Positions 1 to 9,552 of a stretch of 64,000 nt of DNA are shown piece by piece. Below the pieces are notes generated by a model. It ran no database searches. It was not told the DNA's origin and saw only the letters and a list, made by a program, of their open reading frames with translations. Each line of letters starts with the position of its first letter. Positions within the stretch are counted from its first letter, which is position 1. The position numbers and the translations under genes were made by a program. This DNA is from Sphingobium sp. V4 (lineage in GTDB: Bacteria; Pseudomonadota; Alphaproteobacteria; Sphingomonadales; Sphingomonadaceae): assembly GCF_029590555.1 (NCBI RefSeq), contig NZ_CP081001.1, forward strand, positions 2,604,001 to 2,668,000. Reading direction: 5' to 3'.

Positions 1-1618
1 TGCCGGTCTCGTCATATTTCGCGCCCTGATCGTCGAAATGATGGCTCAGTTCATGGCCGATGACCGCGCCGATGCCGCCATAGTTGACAGCGGGGTCGGC
101 ATGGGGATCGAAGAAGGGCGGCTGGAGGATGGCGGCGGGGAAGACGATCTCGACCATGCCGAAATTGGCATAGGCGTTGATCTCCATCGGCGTCATGCCC
201 CATTCCCAGCGATATATGGGCTTGCCGAGCTTGCCGACATTATAGTCGAATTCGAACGCATTGGAGCGCAGGGCATTGCCGAACAGGTCGTCGCGCCTGA
301 TCTCCAGCCCGCTATAATCCCGCCACTTGTCGGGATAGCCGATCTTGGGGGTGAAGGCGGCCAACTTCTTGTGCGCGCGGGCCTTGGCCTCGTTGCTCAT
401 CCAGGGCAGTCCGTCGATGCGGCGGCCCATGGCGCCGAGGACATTCTTGACCAGCTGGTCCATCGCCGCCTTGGTTTCGGGCGGGAAATATTGGGCGACA
501 TAGGCCTTGCCCACTTCCTCGCCCAGCGATTCCTTGAGGAAGGTGACTCCGCGCTTCCACCGCTCCTCGCGCTCGGGCGTGCCGGACAAGGTGGTGCCGT
601 AGAAGGCGAAGTCGGCGTTTGGGATGCTGTCGGGCAGATAGTCGGCATAGGCGTGCAGGCTGGACAGCAGCAGTCCGTCCTTCAGCACCTGCAACGGCGC
701 CTTGGCGATCAGCGCCGCTTCGCCGGTCACGGCGCTGGGCTGGGCGACCAGCAATTGCGCTGGCTGGAGATTGTTGGCGGCATAGAAGGCCGCGAAATCG
801 AAGCCGGGCGCGGCCTTTTGCAGGTCCGCCAGCGCCATCTTGTTATAGGTCTTGTCGGCGTCGCGGCTGTCGATCTGGGTCCAGTGGACCTTGGCGATCT
901 CCGTCTCGAACGCCATCAGCGCAGCGGCGCGCGACCGGGCATCGGGTTCGCCGGCCAGCGTCAGCATCTTTTCCAGATGGGCGACATAGGCGGTGCGGAT
1001 CGCCGCCATCTTCTCGCCCTGGTCCAGATAATAGTCGCGGTCGGGCAGGCCCAGGCCGCCCTGCATCATCGAGAGGATATAGGTTTCGGGATCCTTGTCG
1101 TCCTGCCCGACATAGAAGCGGAACGGGCCGCGAATGCCGGAACGGGCAGCCTTGGCCGCAACCTTGGCATAGCTCGCCAGGTCGTTCACGCCCTGGATCT
1201 CGGCCAGCCACGGCTTGATCGGGGCCAGCCCCTTCGCCTCGACCGTGACGCCGTCCATATAGGCGGCATAGGCGTTGCCGATCTTGCTGTTCGGGTCGGC
1301 CTGCGCCGCTTCGAGAATGCCCTTGGTGCGGGTGCGCGACAGGTCGTCCAGCGTGTTGAACGCACCATAGTTGGACTTGTCGGCCGGGATCGGCGTGTTC
1401 TTCGCCCAGCTGCCATTGGCATGATCGTAGAAATCGTCGCCCGGCTTCACCGACTTGTCCATGCCGGCGGTGTCGAAGCCGAATGTGCCATAGGTGGGCT
1501 TCACGCCGGTATTGCGGGCGGCGCTGCTCGCGGGCGACGGAGCCGCCTGATCGGCATGGGCCATGGTGGCGGCCAGGGCGAGCGCGGTCGCGGCGGCGCC
1601 CAGGAGGAGGTTCTTCAT
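1..1618 (-). CDS. M13 family metallopeptidase (neprilysin/PepO-like), 3' end cut off
   Basis: This is an exported zinc endopeptidase of the neprilysin/endothelin-converting-enzyme family. The reverse strand reads from ATG at 1618 with a signal peptide (about residues 1-22, ending AxA-like before DQAAP) and runs to the window edge for 539 codons. The zinc site HELSH is at residues 522-526, followed by HFDDQG. The upstream NAYAN...EIVFPA..LQPPFF block is the substrate-binding segment of M13 enzymes. Family members are about 670-700 residues, so roughly 150 residues with the third zinc ligand (ExxxD) lie outside the window. It is transcribed in the same direction as bioD, 109 bp downstream of it. 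It probably acts in the periplasm on small peptides; the substrate cannot be told. Confidence 0.93.
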   Translation of the reverse strand, partial: MKNLLLGAAATALALAATMAHADQAAPSPASSAARNTGVKPTYGTFGFDTAGMDKSVKPGDDFYDHANGSWAKNTPIPADKSNYGAFNTLDDLSRTRTKGILEAAQADPNSKIGNAYAAYMDGVTVEAKGLAPIKPWLAEIQGVNDLASYAKVAAKAARSGIRGPFRFYVGQDDKDPETYILSMMQGGLGLPDRDYYLDQGEKMAAIRTAYVAHLEKMLTLAGEPDARSRAAALMAFETEIAKVHWTQIDSRDADKTYNKMALADLQKAAPGFDFAAFYAANNLQPAQLLVAQPSAVTGEAALIAKAPLQVLKDGLLLSSLHAYADYLPDSIPNADFAFYGTTLSGTPEREERWKRGVTFLKESLGEEVGKAYVAQYFPPETKAAMDQLVKNVLGAMGRRIDGLPWMSNEAKARAHKKLAAFTPKIGYPDKWRDYSGLEIRRDDLFGNALRSNAFEFDYNVGKLGKPIYRWEWGMTPMEINAYANFGMVEIVFPAAILQPPFFDPHADPAVNYGGIGAVIGHELSHHFDDQGAKYDETG

Positions 1619-1727
1619 CAAAGCGTCCCTTGCTTGTGACAGGTCGGGCGACCGCATGATGCGCCCGGCATGGGCAGGACTTGAACGCCCGTCAAAGAGC
1701 GATGTCCATGTCGTTGGTCGAAAATTA

Positions 1728-2357
1728 TCAGCGGTTGAAAGGATCGGAAAGCGCAATGTGCGCCGCAAAGGCGCGGGCCAGGCCGGCGGGATCGAGCGGA
1801 TCGAGATGCGGCAGGCGGCCGAGCGAGGAAATTCCCGCGATCCGCGGGATGATCCGCTCATTTTCCGCGTGCGGATCACCGATGAAGGCGATGCCGGCGA
1901 TGGGCACTCCGCGCGCGCGCAGCGCCTCTATGCTGAGCAGGCTGTGGTTGATCGTGCCGAGGCCGGTGCGGGCGCAGAGGATGACCGGCTGGCCCCAATG
2001 GGCGAACAGGTCGGCCATCAGCAGCGTTTCGGTGACAGGGACCAGCACGCCCCCCGCCCCCTCGATCACCAGCGGCCCATCGACCTGCGGCAGGGTCAGG
2101 CGATCGAGGTCGATCTCCACCCCGTCGATCCGCGCGGCGAGATGCGGCGATGCAGGCGTGTTGAGCCGATAGGCTTCCGGCAGGATGCGGTCCGGCGACA
2201 GGCCCGACAGGGCGGCGACCGTTTCCTTGTCGCCTTCGGGATCGACCCCGGCCTGGATGGGCTTCCAGTAATGCGCGCCCAGCGCGCCCGCAAGGCCGGC
2301 GGCGAACACGGTCTTGCCGATGCCGGTGTCGGTGCCGGTGACGACGAGGATGGTCAT
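1728..2357 (-). CDS. bioD: ATP-dependent dethiobiotin synthetase BioD
   Basis: BioD closes the ureido ring of 7,8-diaminopelargonate with CO2 and ATP to give dethiobiotin, the penultimate step of biotin synthesis. The 209-aa protein opens with the P-loop GTDTGIGKT (residues 8-16), diagnostic for the family. The later segments KPIQAG, EGAGGVLVP and R(T/S)GLGTINHSLL are typical of BioD. Length is normal (about 210-230 aa). Its ATG overlaps the TGA of bioF by 4 bp (ATGA), so the two are translationally coupled. bioA, bioB and bioC are not in the window. Confidence 0.96.
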   Translation of the reverse strand: MTILVVTGTDTGIGKTVFAAGLAGALGAHYWKPIQAGVDPEGDKETVAALSGLSPDRILPEAYRLNTPASPHLAARIDGVEIDLDRLTLPQVDGPLVIEGAGGVLVPVTETLLMADLFAHWGQPVILCARTGLGTINHSLLSIEALRARGVPIAGIAFIGDPHAENERIIPRIAGISSLGRLPHLDPLDPAGLARAFAAHIALSDPFNR

Positions 2358-3478
2358 TGCACCACCCGCTGCAATTCGCGGCCCAGCGCGGCCACGTCGG
2401 CGCGGCTGGCATTGAGGGTCAGCGAGATGCGCAGCCGGCTGGTGCCGGGCGCCACGGTCGGCGGGCGGATGCCGCGCACGTCGAACCCTGCCTCCTGCAA
2501 GGCGGCGGCGGCGGCCATGGCGCGGCTGTCCTCGCCCAGGATCACAGGCAGGATCTGGCTACGCGGGGACGGCAACCCCAGCGGCGCGCAGATCGCCTCC
2601 GCCGCGTCCTGGCGCAGCGTCATCAGCCGCTCGCGCAGGTCGCCGGCCCGCTCGATCCGATCGATCGCGGCCGACACCGCGACCGCCATCAGCGGCGAGG
2701 GCGCGGTCGAGAAGATGAACGCGCGGGCGCGGTTGATGAGATAGTCGATATGGATGCGCGAACCGCAGATGAGCGCGCCCTCCGCCCCCATCGCCTTGCC
2801 GCAGGTGTGAAGCGTGATGACGTTGTGCAGCCCGTCGAGACCCGCCGACAGGCCACGTCCGCCGGGGCCGAAGACGCCGGTGCCATGCGCCTCGTCCAGC
2901 AACAGCATCGCATCATGCTGCGCAGCAAGACGTGCGAGATCGGCGAGCGGCGCCAGGTCGCCATCCATGGAATAGAGGGTCTCTACCGCGATCCAGATGC
3001 GCCCCTTCCCCCCGTCCGTCCGGAAGGCGGCGATGCGATCCGCGAAGCTCTGCACGTCATTATGCGCAGCGAAGACTGCGGCGGCCTTGCTCATACGGAT
3101 GCCATCATGGGCGCTGGCGTGGATCAGTTCATCGGCGACGATCAGGTCGCCGCGCTGCGGCAGGGTCGAGAAGAGCGCGAGATTGCCGACGAAGCCGTTG
3201 GCGACATAGAGGGCCGCCTGGGTGCGGAAGAAGTCGGCCGCCTTGGCCTCCAGCCCTTCATGCTCGGGCGCATTACCGCGCAGCAGGCGCGAGCCGCCCG
3301 ACCCCAGCGGCACGCCGCGCGCCACCGCATCGGCAACGGCCTGCGCGATCATCGGATCCCCCGCGAGACCCAGATAATCATTGGATGCGAAATCGCGTCC
3401 CGCGCGGGGGGAGAGGCGACGCAGCCGCCCGCGCTGCTCCAGCGCGGCAAGCTGGGAACGGAAGGGTTCGGCAGTCAT
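2354..3478 (-). CDS. bioF: 8-amino-7-oxononanoate synthase BioF
   Basis: BioF is a PLP enzyme that condenses pimeloyl-ACP (or CoA) with L-alanine to give 8-amino-7-oxononanoate (KAPA), the first step of biotin ring assembly. The 374-aa protein has the alpha-oxoamine synthase signature: SNDYLGLA near the N-terminus, the DEAHGTGVFG block (from about residue 195) and the PLP lysine in HTCGKAMGAEG (K228). I chose ATG 3478 (MTAEPFRSQL) over the upstream in-frame TTG at 3514. A -10 element lies only 7 bp before 3478, so the upstream codon would fall inside the promoter. It forms a two-gene operon with bioD. Confidence 0.95.
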   Translation of the reverse strand: MTAEPFRSQLAALEQRGRLRRLSPRAGRDFASNDYLGLAGDPMIAQAVADAVARGVPLGSGGSRLLRGNAPEHEGLEAKAADFFRTQAALYVANGFVGNLALFSTLPQRGDLIVADELIHASAHDGIRMSKAAAVFAAHNDVQSFADRIAAFRTDGGKGRIWIAVETLYSMDGDLAPLADLARLAAQHDAMLLLDEAHGTGVFGPGGRGLSAGLDGLHNVITLHTCGKAMGAEGALICGSRIHIDYLINRARAFIFSTAPSPLMAVAVSAAIDRIERAGDLRERLMTLRQDAAEAICAPLGLPSPRSQILPVILGEDSRAMAAAAALQEAGFDVRGIRPPTVAPGTSRLRISLTLNASRADVAALGRELQRVVQ

Positions 3479-3485
3479 GGCGCGC

Positions 3486-3514
3486 GCTATAGGCCCGGCG
3501 GAAAGACGCGGCAA
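3486..3514 (-). promoter_or_regulatory. Candidate leaderless sigma-70-type promoter of bioFD
   Basis: On the minus strand, TTGCCG (3514-3509), a 17-bp spacer and TATAGC (3491-3486) are followed by 7 bp and then the bioF ATG. A start point at the usual distance would coincide with the start codon, and no Shine-Dalgarno sequence is present. By-eye call. Confidence 0.55.
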
Positions 3515-3526
3515 GCGCGCCCGGTG

Positions 3527-5470
3527 TCAGACCGGATTATGCGCCTGGAGGAAGGCATCGAGCTTTTCGAGAAATTCCAGCCGGTCGGCTTCGCGTGAAA
3601 AGAAATGGTCGGCCAAAGGCTGTTCGACATAGATATAATCGCGCCCCGCCACCTTGCCGGCGCCCTTCAGCTTCTCCGCCATTTCCCGCGACTGCCCCAC
3701 CTGAACGCGGCGATCCTTCCTGCCGTGCATCAACAGGATGGGTGTCGAGAATTGCGCGGCGAAGTTGATCGGCGACACAGTCGCGAAATCGGGCGCCTGC
3801 TCCTTCATCCAGTCCTTGCGCGTGCCGTGGTTCAGGAAGCGGCTGTCATAGCGCATCATCGCCCCAAGGTCCGACACGCCGGCATAGGAAACGGCGCAGC
3901 GATATTTTGCGCCATCGCGCTGGGCCGCACGCATCGCCGCGTAGCCGCCATAGGAGGCGCCGACCATGCAGACCCGTTTGGGATTGGCCAGCCCCTCCTT
4001 CACCGCCCAGTCGACCGCATCGTTGAGATCATCCTGCATCGCGAGTCCCCACTGGCCCTCGCCCTTTTCGGCAAAGGCTGTGCCATAGCCCGAAGACCCC
4101 CGATAATTGGGCTGGAGCACGGCATAGCCGCGCCAGGCGAGGAACTGCACCCACCAGTCCCATTCCTCCACGTCACGGGCAAAGGGACCGCCATGGGGCA
4201 TGAGGATGAGCGGCAGATTTTTCGGGTCCTTGGCCGCCGGCAAGGTCAGGACAGCGGCGATCTCCAGCCCGTCGCGCGCCTTGTACCGGATCGTTCTGAC
4301 CGGCGAAAGCCGGGCCTTGCCGGGGAAGCGATCGCTGACGCGGGACAGGACGCTCATCGCACCGGCCGCCGTATCATAATAATAATAGGTGCCCGGCTGA
4401 TCGGGCGTGCCGACATGGACGATCATGCGCTGGCCGTCGCGGCTGGTGGACATGATACGGGCGCGGCGATCACCGACGGCCTTGTCGATGTCCGACTGGA
4501 TCTTGGCCAGATTGGCATCGAACCAGTGTACCGCTGGGGCGTCGGCCGTGTAGCGCACGCCGGCCAGCCCCGTCCCGGCCGCGTCCTCCTCGATCCAGTC
4601 GATGTCGAAGCCGGGCGCGGCAAAGAGCTTTTGCCCCAGTTCGAGCGTGGAGAGATCCAGTTCGTAGAGCGCGTCGGTGCCTTCGCGATCATCGCTGGCG
4701 ATCGCGCGGCCCGGATCGGCGGTGAACAGCAAGGGCACCACCAGCGATTCGTCGCGCCGCCGGTCGGCCCGGTCGACCACCCTGAAGCTGGACCTGCCAT
4801 CGGGACGGTAGAGCAGCTTGGCTGTCCGGCTGCTGTCATTATAGCCGATGCCCATTCGCACATTGCCCTGGGCGTCGGCGTACCAGCCACGCACGAATTG
4901 ACGGGGCGCCACGATGCTACGCATCCGGCCGGTCGTGACATCGACCTCGTCCACCTTCGGCCAGAAGCCGGGATCCGAATAATAGATCGAGGTCTGGTAG
5001 GACAGCAGGATGCGGGGACTGCCGTCGCGCGCGATCCAGATGACGTCGTCGGCATTTTGCGCGGCCACATTCTTCGCCAGCATGTTCACCTTGCTGCCGT
5101 CGCGCTTCACGCTGACGACACGGCTCAGATACCAGGGCATACCTTCGACCTGGGTTTCATTGCCGACGCCGGCGATCAGCCAGTCGTCATTGACCCATTT
5201 CCACCAGTTGAGATCATTTTCCCCCAGACCGAGCGACCGGATACGCTCGGGGCCTTCATGGACATCGGCGATGACGAGCCGCTGTTCGCCGCCGATGGCA
5301 ACCCGGCTGGCGATGTGCAGGCCGTCGGGAGACAGGCGAGGCTGATCCATCAAAGGCAGCGCGGCGAAATCCCGGATGGTCCATTGCGGCGCGGGCGGCG
5401 TCTGCGCCGACACCGCCATGCCCCACAGGCCGGCGACCCCCGCCACCAATCCGACAACGCCCTTCATCAT
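3527..5470 (-). CDS. Exported S9 family prolyl oligopeptidase-like serine peptidase
   Basis: This is a 647-aa peptidase/alpha-beta hydrolase of the S9 family (dipeptidyl-peptidase/acylaminoacyl-peptidase type). It has a signal peptide (about 1-22, ending VSA before QTPP), an N-terminal beta-propeller-like region to about residue 390, and a C-terminal hydrolase domain. The catalytic triad can be read as Ser506 in GASYGGY, Asp586 in MHGRKD and His622 in PLADHFF. The exporting signal suggests periplasmic peptide degradation. It starts with tandem Met codons (5470 or 5467). Its stop lies 48 bp upstream of the bioF start on the same strand, so it is a separate unit or weakly linked. Substrate specificity cannot be inferred. 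Confidence 0.92.
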   Translation of the reverse strand: MMKGVVGLVAGVAGLWGMAVSAQTPPAPQWTIRDFAALPLMDQPRLSPDGLHIASRVAIGGEQRLVIADVHEGPERIRSLGLGENDLNWWKWVNDDWLIAGVGNETQVEGMPWYLSRVVSVKRDGSKVNMLAKNVAAQNADDVIWIARDGSPRILLSYQTSIYYSDPGFWPKVDEVDVTTGRMRSIVAPRQFVRGWYADAQGNVRMGIGYNDSSRTAKLLYRPDGRSSFRVVDRADRRRDESLVVPLLFTADPGRAIASDDREGTDALYELDLSTLELGQKLFAAPGFDIDWIEEDAAGTGLAGVRYTADAPAVHWFDANLAKIQSDIDKAVGDRRARIMSTSRDGQRMIVHVGTPDQPGTYYYYDTAAGAMSVLSRVSDRFPGKARLSPVRTIRYKARDGLEIAAVLTLPAAKDPKNLPLILMPHGGPFARDVEEWDWWVQFLAWRGYAVLQPNYRGSSGYGTAFAEKGEGQWGLAMQDDLNDAVDWAVKEGLANPKRVCMVGASYGGYAAMRAAQRDGAKYRCAVSYAGVSDLGAMMRYDSRFLNHGTRKDWMKEQAPDFATVSPINFAAQFSTPILLMHGRKDRRVQVGQSREMAEKLKGAGKVAGRDYIYVEQPLADHFFSREADRLEFLEKLDAFLQAHNPV

Positions 5471-5484
5471 GCCCCCACAAACAT

Positions 5485-5518
5485 ATCGGCCCCGTCCTTC
5501 TGATAGGACGAGGCCGAT
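5485..5518 (-). terminator. Hairpin between hppA and the S9 peptidase gene
   Basis: A 14-bp stem (5485-5498 with 5505-5518, one mismatch) and a 6-nt loop lie 42 bp past the hppA stop. On the minus strand it is followed by a short T-containing run, not a clean U-tract. It probably acts as a weak or factor-assisted terminator of hppA. Confidence 0.45.
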
Positions 5519-5559
5519 CGTGCGTCACCTGAAATCGTCAGTTAATCAATACCTTGCTT

Positions 5560-7683
5560 CTACCCTCCATGCGCCAGGGCAGCGAGCAGCAGCAGGGCGA
5601 CGATATTGGTGATCTTGATCATTGGATTGACCGCCGGGCCGGCCGTATCCTTGTAAGGATCGCCCACCGTGTCGCCGGTCACGGCTGCCTTGTGCGCCTC
5701 GCTGCCCTTGCCGCCATGATGGCCGTCCTCGATATATTTCTTCGCATTGTCCCACGCGCCGCCGCCGCTGGTCATCGACAGGGCGACGAACAGCCCCGAA
5801 ACGATGACGCCCAGCAGCAACGCGCCGAGCGCCGCGAAGCCGTTGGCGACCCCGGCCACTGCCGCGATGGCGAAATAGACGGCGATCGGCGCCAGCACCG
5901 GCAGCAGGCTGGGGATGATCATCTCCTTGATCGCGGCGCGGGTGACGAGGTCGACGGTACGGGCATAGTTGGGACGCGAGGTACCTTCCATGATGCCCTT
6001 GTTGGTGGCGAACTGGTCACGCACGTCCTTCACCACGTCGCCCGCCGCGCGGCCCACCGCGGTCATGCCCATCGCGCCGAACAGATAGGGCAGCAGCGCG
6101 CCCAGCAGAAGGCCGACGATCACATAAGGGTTGGACAGGCTGAAATCGACCGGCGCGGTGAGGCCCAGCGCGCTGTTGTAGTATTTCAGATCCTCCGTAT
6201 AGGCGCCGAACAGCACCAGAGCGGCAAGGCCCGCCGAACCGATGGCATAGCCCTTCGTCACCGCCTTGGTCGTGTTGCCCACGGCGTCGAGCGCGTCGGT
6301 CTTCACCCGGACGCTGTCGTCCATATGGCTCATTTCCGCGATGCCGCCGGCATTGTCGGTGACGGGTCCGTAGGCATCGAGCGCCACCACCATGCCTGCC
6401 AGCGCCAGCATCGCGGTCGCGGCGAAGGCGATGCCGATCAGCCCCGCCTGGCTGTGCGCGACGATGATGCCGACGACGATTACCAGCGTCGGCAGCGCGG
6501 TCGCCTCCAGCGACACGGCCAGCCCCTGGATGACGTTGGTGCCATGGCCGGTTTCGGACGCCTTCGCGATGCTGCGGACCGGGCGATAATTGGTGCCGGT
6601 ATAATATTCGGTGATCCAGACTATGAGGCCGGTGACGGCCAGACCCACCATCATCGACCAGAAGAGCGCCATGCCGGTATAGCCCCCCACCCCGTCGAGG
6701 TCGGCGCCGAACACGGCGTTCATGTCGCCCAGCACATAGGCGGTGACGCCGTAAATGGCCGGGATCGACAGGATCGCGGTTGTCCAGAAGCCCTTGTAGA
6801 GCGCGCCCATGATAGACTGGCTGGCGCCCAGGCGGACCATGTAGGTGCCGATGATGGAGGTGATGATGCACACCCCGCCCACGATCAGCGGCAGGGCCAT
6901 CAGCTTCAGCAGGAACGCGTTGTCGACGCCGCTGACCAGCAGCGCGATCAGCACCATGGTCGCGCCTACGGTGACGACATAGGTTTCGAACAGGTCAGCG
7001 GCCATGCCGGCGCAGTCGCCCACATTGTCGCCCACATTGTCGGCGATGACGGCCGGGTTGCGTGGATCATCTTCCGGGATGCCCGCCTCCACCTTGCCGA
7101 CCAGGTCCGCGCCGACATCGGCCGCCTTGGTGAAGATGCCGCCGCCCAGGCGCGCGAAGATGGAGATGAGCGACGCGCCGAAGGCCAGCGCGACCAGGCT
7201 GTCGATCACCAGGCGATCGTCGGGCGCATGGCCGGCCGGGCCGGTCAGATACCAGAAGAAACCGCTGATCGCGAGCAGCGCGAGGCCGGCGACCAGCATC
7301 CCGGTGATCGCGCCGGCCCGAAACGCGACCGTGAGGCCGCTTTGCAGCGTGCCGCGCGCGGCTTCGGCGGTACGGACATTGGCGCGCACCGAAATGTTCA
7401 TGCCGATAAAGCCCGCCGCCCCCGACAGGATCGCGCCGATCAGGAAGCCCACGGCCGAGGTCAGGCCCAGGAAGAGCGCGACGAGGACCGCGACGACGAT
7501 CCCGACGATCGCGATCGTCATATATTGGCGACCAAGATAGGCCTTGGCTCCTTCCTGAATGGCGCCGGCAATCGCCTGCATCACGTCATTGCCCGGCGAG
7601 GCGGCCAGTACCTGTCGACTGGTGAAAAGCCCGTAGACTATGGCCAGCAGGCCGCACCCTATGGCGATATAGACTATCTCCAT
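5560..7683 (-). CDS. hppA: Membrane-bound H+-translocating pyrophosphatase, K+-independent type
   Basis: HppA couples PPi hydrolysis to proton pumping across the cytoplasmic membrane. The 707-aa protein has about 16 hydrophobic segments. It carries the conserved PPi/Mg block [20 protein letters not shown] followed by [15 protein letters not shown]. The segment [16 protein letters not shown] has Lys where K+-dependent enzymes have Ala (GNTTAA), placing it in the K+-independent subfamily. I took ATG 7683 (MEIVYIAIG) rather than an in-frame start at 7815 because GGGGAGAGGAAC lies just upstream of 7683 and the extra 44 residues are non-membrane, Arg-rich sequence. It lies in the conserved-looking order hisG-hisD-nusB-thiL-hppA. 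Confidence 0.96.
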   Translation of the reverse strand: MEIVYIAIGCGLLAIVYGLFTSRQVLAASPGNDVMQAIAGAIQEGAKAYLGRQYMTIAIVGIVVAVLVALFLGLTSAVGFLIGAILSGAAGFIGMNISVRANVRTAEAARGTLQSGLTVAFRAGAITGMLVAGLALLAISGFFWYLTGPAGHAPDDRLVIDSLVALAFGASLISIFARLGGGIFTKAADVGADLVGKVEAGIPEDDPRNPAVIADNVGDNVGDCAGMAADLFETYVVTVGATMVLIALLVSGVDNAFLLKLMALPLIVGGVCIITSIIGTYMVRLGASQSIMGALYKGFWTTAILSIPAIYGVTAYVLGDMNAVFGADLDGVGGYTGMALFWSMMVGLAVTGLIVWITEYYTGTNYRPVRSIAKASETGHGTNVIQGLAVSLEATALPTLVIVVGIIVAHSQAGLIGIAFAATAMLALAGMVVALDAYGPVTDNAGGIAEMSHMDDSVRVKTDALDAVGNTTKAVTKGYAIGSAGLAALVLFGAYTEDLKYYNSALGLTAPVDFSLSNPYVIVGLLLGALLPYLFGAMGMTAVGRAAGDVVKDVRDQFATNKGIMEGTSRPNYARTVDLVTRAAIKEMIIPSLLPVLAPIAVYFAIAAVAGVANGFAALGALLLGVIVSGLFVALSMTSGGGAWDNAKKYIEDGHHGGKGSEAHKAAVTGDTVGDPYKDTAGPAVNPMIKITNIVALLLLAALAHGG

Positions 7684-7942
7684 GCTTGTTCCTCTCCCCC
7701 TGTTGTTGCTGTCATCGGCCGCTCCGCAGGGAATGACGGGCAGGCGAAAGGCAAGTTTGCGGCGCGCAGGGGCGGACCGCCGGAACGAAGGGTCCGGCAT
7801 CGGGCACCGCGTCAATCAGCAACATGGCGTCACGCATCCAGGCGCTCCAACCGGCTGAGAATAGGGTGGGATCAAGCTACAGGCCGGACGGCGCGCGTCA
7901 AGATAGGCGGGCCATGATGTGGATCAAGGCGCGGGCAATACC

Positions 7943-8857
7943 CTAGCCATGCTCCCATCCAAGCCGGTCGGGCAGCGGAATGACGGCGCCGTCGATCATC
8001 AGGGTGAGGCCCGACCCTGCCGCCACATGGCCGACCGGCACGGCGCGGACTGGCGGCGTCACGCCGCGCGGAAGGGCGAAGAGCAGTTCATAATCGTCTC
8101 CCGCACGGGCGGCGGCGATCTGAACCGATATGCTGGCGCCGCGCACCTTTTCCAGCGCGAGAGAGAGCGGGACATGATCGATGGTGATGGCGACGCCGCT
8201 TGCCTGCGCCATGCGTGCGGCGTCGATCAGCAGGCCGTCGGACAGGTCCATCATCGCCGTGGCGACGGGAGCGAGCAACGCGCCCTCGACCAGGCGCGGC
8301 CGCGGACGGCGATAGGCTTCGACCAGCGGGCCGGTAGCGGACGGATCGGCGCTGGCGAGATCGAGCCCGATGCCCGCGTCACCGACCGGGCCGGTGACAT
8401 AGAGGCGGTCGCCCGCCCGCGCACCGGTGCGGGTGGGTACCGGTCCCGTCGCTTCGCCGATGGCGGTCAGGCTGTAGCTGCGCGCGGACCCTGCCGGCAT
8501 CTTCACCGTGTCGCCGCCCAGCAGCGGCATGGCGTGGCGGTCCAGCGCCTCGCCCAGACCGGCGATGAACGCCTCGTCCCAGACGTCGTCGCCCGACAGG
8601 GCATAGTTCAGCAGACAGCCGACCGGCCGCGCGCCCTTGGCCGCGAGGTCCGACAGGTTCACCGCCGCCAGCTTCCAGCCGATATCGGCGGCGGGATCGG
8701 TCGGAAGATAATGGACGCCTTCCACCATCGTGTCGCTGGTGAGGATCAGGCGGCGGTCGCCCACCGGCAGGATCGCGACATCATCCACCAACCCCTGCGC
8801 GGCGGGGTCATGCGCAAGCAGGCGCAGCAGGGTCAGGAAGCGGAATTCGGCGGACAT
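7943..8857 (-). CDS. thiL: Thiamine-monophosphate kinase ThiL
   Basis: ThiL phosphorylates thiamine monophosphate with ATP to the cofactor thiamine diphosphate. The 304-aa protein shows the PurM/ThiL-superfamily blocks: DDVAILP near residue 25, SDTMVEGVHY, the NLSDLAAKGARPVG metal/phosphate segment, GGDTVK and MDLSDGLLIDAAR. Length is normal. There is no Shine-Dalgarno before ATG 8857, but a promoter ends 6 bp upstream (see 8864-8891). hppA is transcribed in the same direction downstream after 259 bp. Confidence 0.95.
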   Translation of the reverse strand: MSAEFRFLTLLRLLAHDPAAQGLVDDVAILPVGDRRLILTSDTMVEGVHYLPTDPAADIGWKLAAVNLSDLAAKGARPVGCLLNYALSGDDVWDEAFIAGLGEALDRHAMPLLGGDTVKMPAGSARSYSLTAIGEATGPVPTRTGARAGDRLYVTGPVGDAGIGLDLASADPSATGPLVEAYRRPRPRLVEGALLAPVATAMMDLSDGLLIDAARMAQASGVAITIDHVPLSLALEKVRGASISVQIAAARAGDDYELLFALPRGVTPPVRAVPVGHVAAGSGLTLMIDGAVIPLPDRLGWEHG

Positions 8858-8863
8858 GGTTCG

Positions 8864-8891
8864 AACCTAGCGCATCCTCTACCATAGCCAA
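8864..8891 (-). promoter_or_regulatory. Candidate leaderless promoter of thiL
   Basis: On the minus strand, TTGGCT (8891-8886), a 16-bp spacer and TAGGTT (8869-8864) are followed by 6 bp and the thiL ATG. The same -10 hexamer occurs 7 bp before the COQ9-family gene at 28426. Confidence 0.4.
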
Positions 8892-8900
8892 ATCCTCCGC

Positions 8901-8922
8901 CATCCCCATGAAGGCGGGGATG
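8901..8922. repeat. Small palindromic intergenic element between nusB and thiL
   Basis: CATCCCC (8901-8907) and GGGGATG (8916-8922) are perfect 7-bp arms around ATGAAGGC. The sequence resembles the widespread proteobacterial intergenic element containing GAAGGCGGGGAT. Only one copy was noticed here. Confidence 0.4.
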
Positions 8923-9017
8923 AATCTCCCGCAAGATGCATCATCCGACACGATCTGGCGATGGAGCCCGGCCTGCGAGGCAAGGACCATGACCAGCGAA
9001 ATTGTCGTCCAGCGGAA

Positions 9018-9467
9018 TTACGACGTCCGCACATCCTTCGACACGCCGTCGAGCAGGCCGTTGACGAAGCCCGCCTCGCGCTTGTCGTAGAAGGCATGGG
9101 CGACATCGACATATTCGCTGATGACGGTGCCGGTGCCGACATCCTTGCGGGCGAGCAGTTCATATGTGCCCGCACGCAATATCTGGCGCATCGGCTTGTC
9201 GAGCCGGTCCAGACTCCAGCCGCTGGAGAGGCGGGCGGCGATCAGCGCGTCGATTTCGTCGCGGCGGCGGTCCACCCCGGTCACGACATCGTCGAAGAAA
9301 GGCTCTTCGGCCTGGGCGTAGGTCACATCCTCGATCGTGGCGCCGAGGCGATGCTGGTGAAATTCGTGCAGCAGGATATGGACGGGCGTGCCCTCCATTT
9401 CGAGCTGGTAGAGCGCCTGTACCGCGGCGAGGCGCGCGGCGGAGCGGGATTTGGAGCGGTCGTTCAT
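9018..9467 (-). CDS. nusB: Transcription antitermination factor NusB
   Basis: NusB binds boxA RNA with NusE (S10) in the rRNA antitermination complex. The 149-aa all-helical protein opens with SRSAARLAAVQALYQLE, the family's Arg-rich start (ARxxAxQALYQ). It ends with the segment containing ISEYVDVAHAF and KREAGFVNGLLD, both conserved in NusB. I use ATG 9467; an adjacent GTG at 9470 would add one residue. It lies between hisD and thiL on the same strand, 85 bp from hisD and 160 bp from thiL, so the genes may be co-transcribed. Confidence 0.95.
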   Translation of the reverse strand: MNDRSKSRSAARLAAVQALYQLEMEGTPVHILLHEFHQHRLGATIEDVTYAQAEEPFFDDVVTGVDRRRDEIDALIAARLSSGWSLDRLDKPMRQILRAGTYELLARKDVGTGTVISEYVDVAHAFYDKREAGFVNGLLDGVSKDVRTS

Positions 9468-9481
9468 CACTATGTCCCTAC

Positions 9482-9549
9482 TCCGTCCGGTTCGAATTTG
9501 TCGAGAAGCGCTGCACGCGGGCTTCTCGACGATGCTCGAAGCGAACGGA
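9482..9549. repeat. Large imperfect palindrome (REP-like) between hisD and nusB
   Basis: A perfect inner inverted repeat, GTCGAGAAGC (9500-9509) and GCTTCTCGAC (9521-9530), has an 11-nt loop. It is flanked by imperfect outer arms (TCCGTCCGGTTCGA versus TCGAAGCGAACGGA). The whole 9482-9549 stretch can fold as one long hairpin. It may act as an intergenic REP-type element or as a rho-independent-like barrier between hisD and nusB. Confidence 0.55.
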
Positions 9550-9552
9550 TTT

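Noticed and set aside
38..1639. Long plus-strand ORF (533 aa) opposite the M13 peptidase
   Set aside because: Antisense shadow of a high-GC gene; His/Arg/Gly-rich sequence with no domain, whereas the minus strand encodes a clear metallopeptidase.
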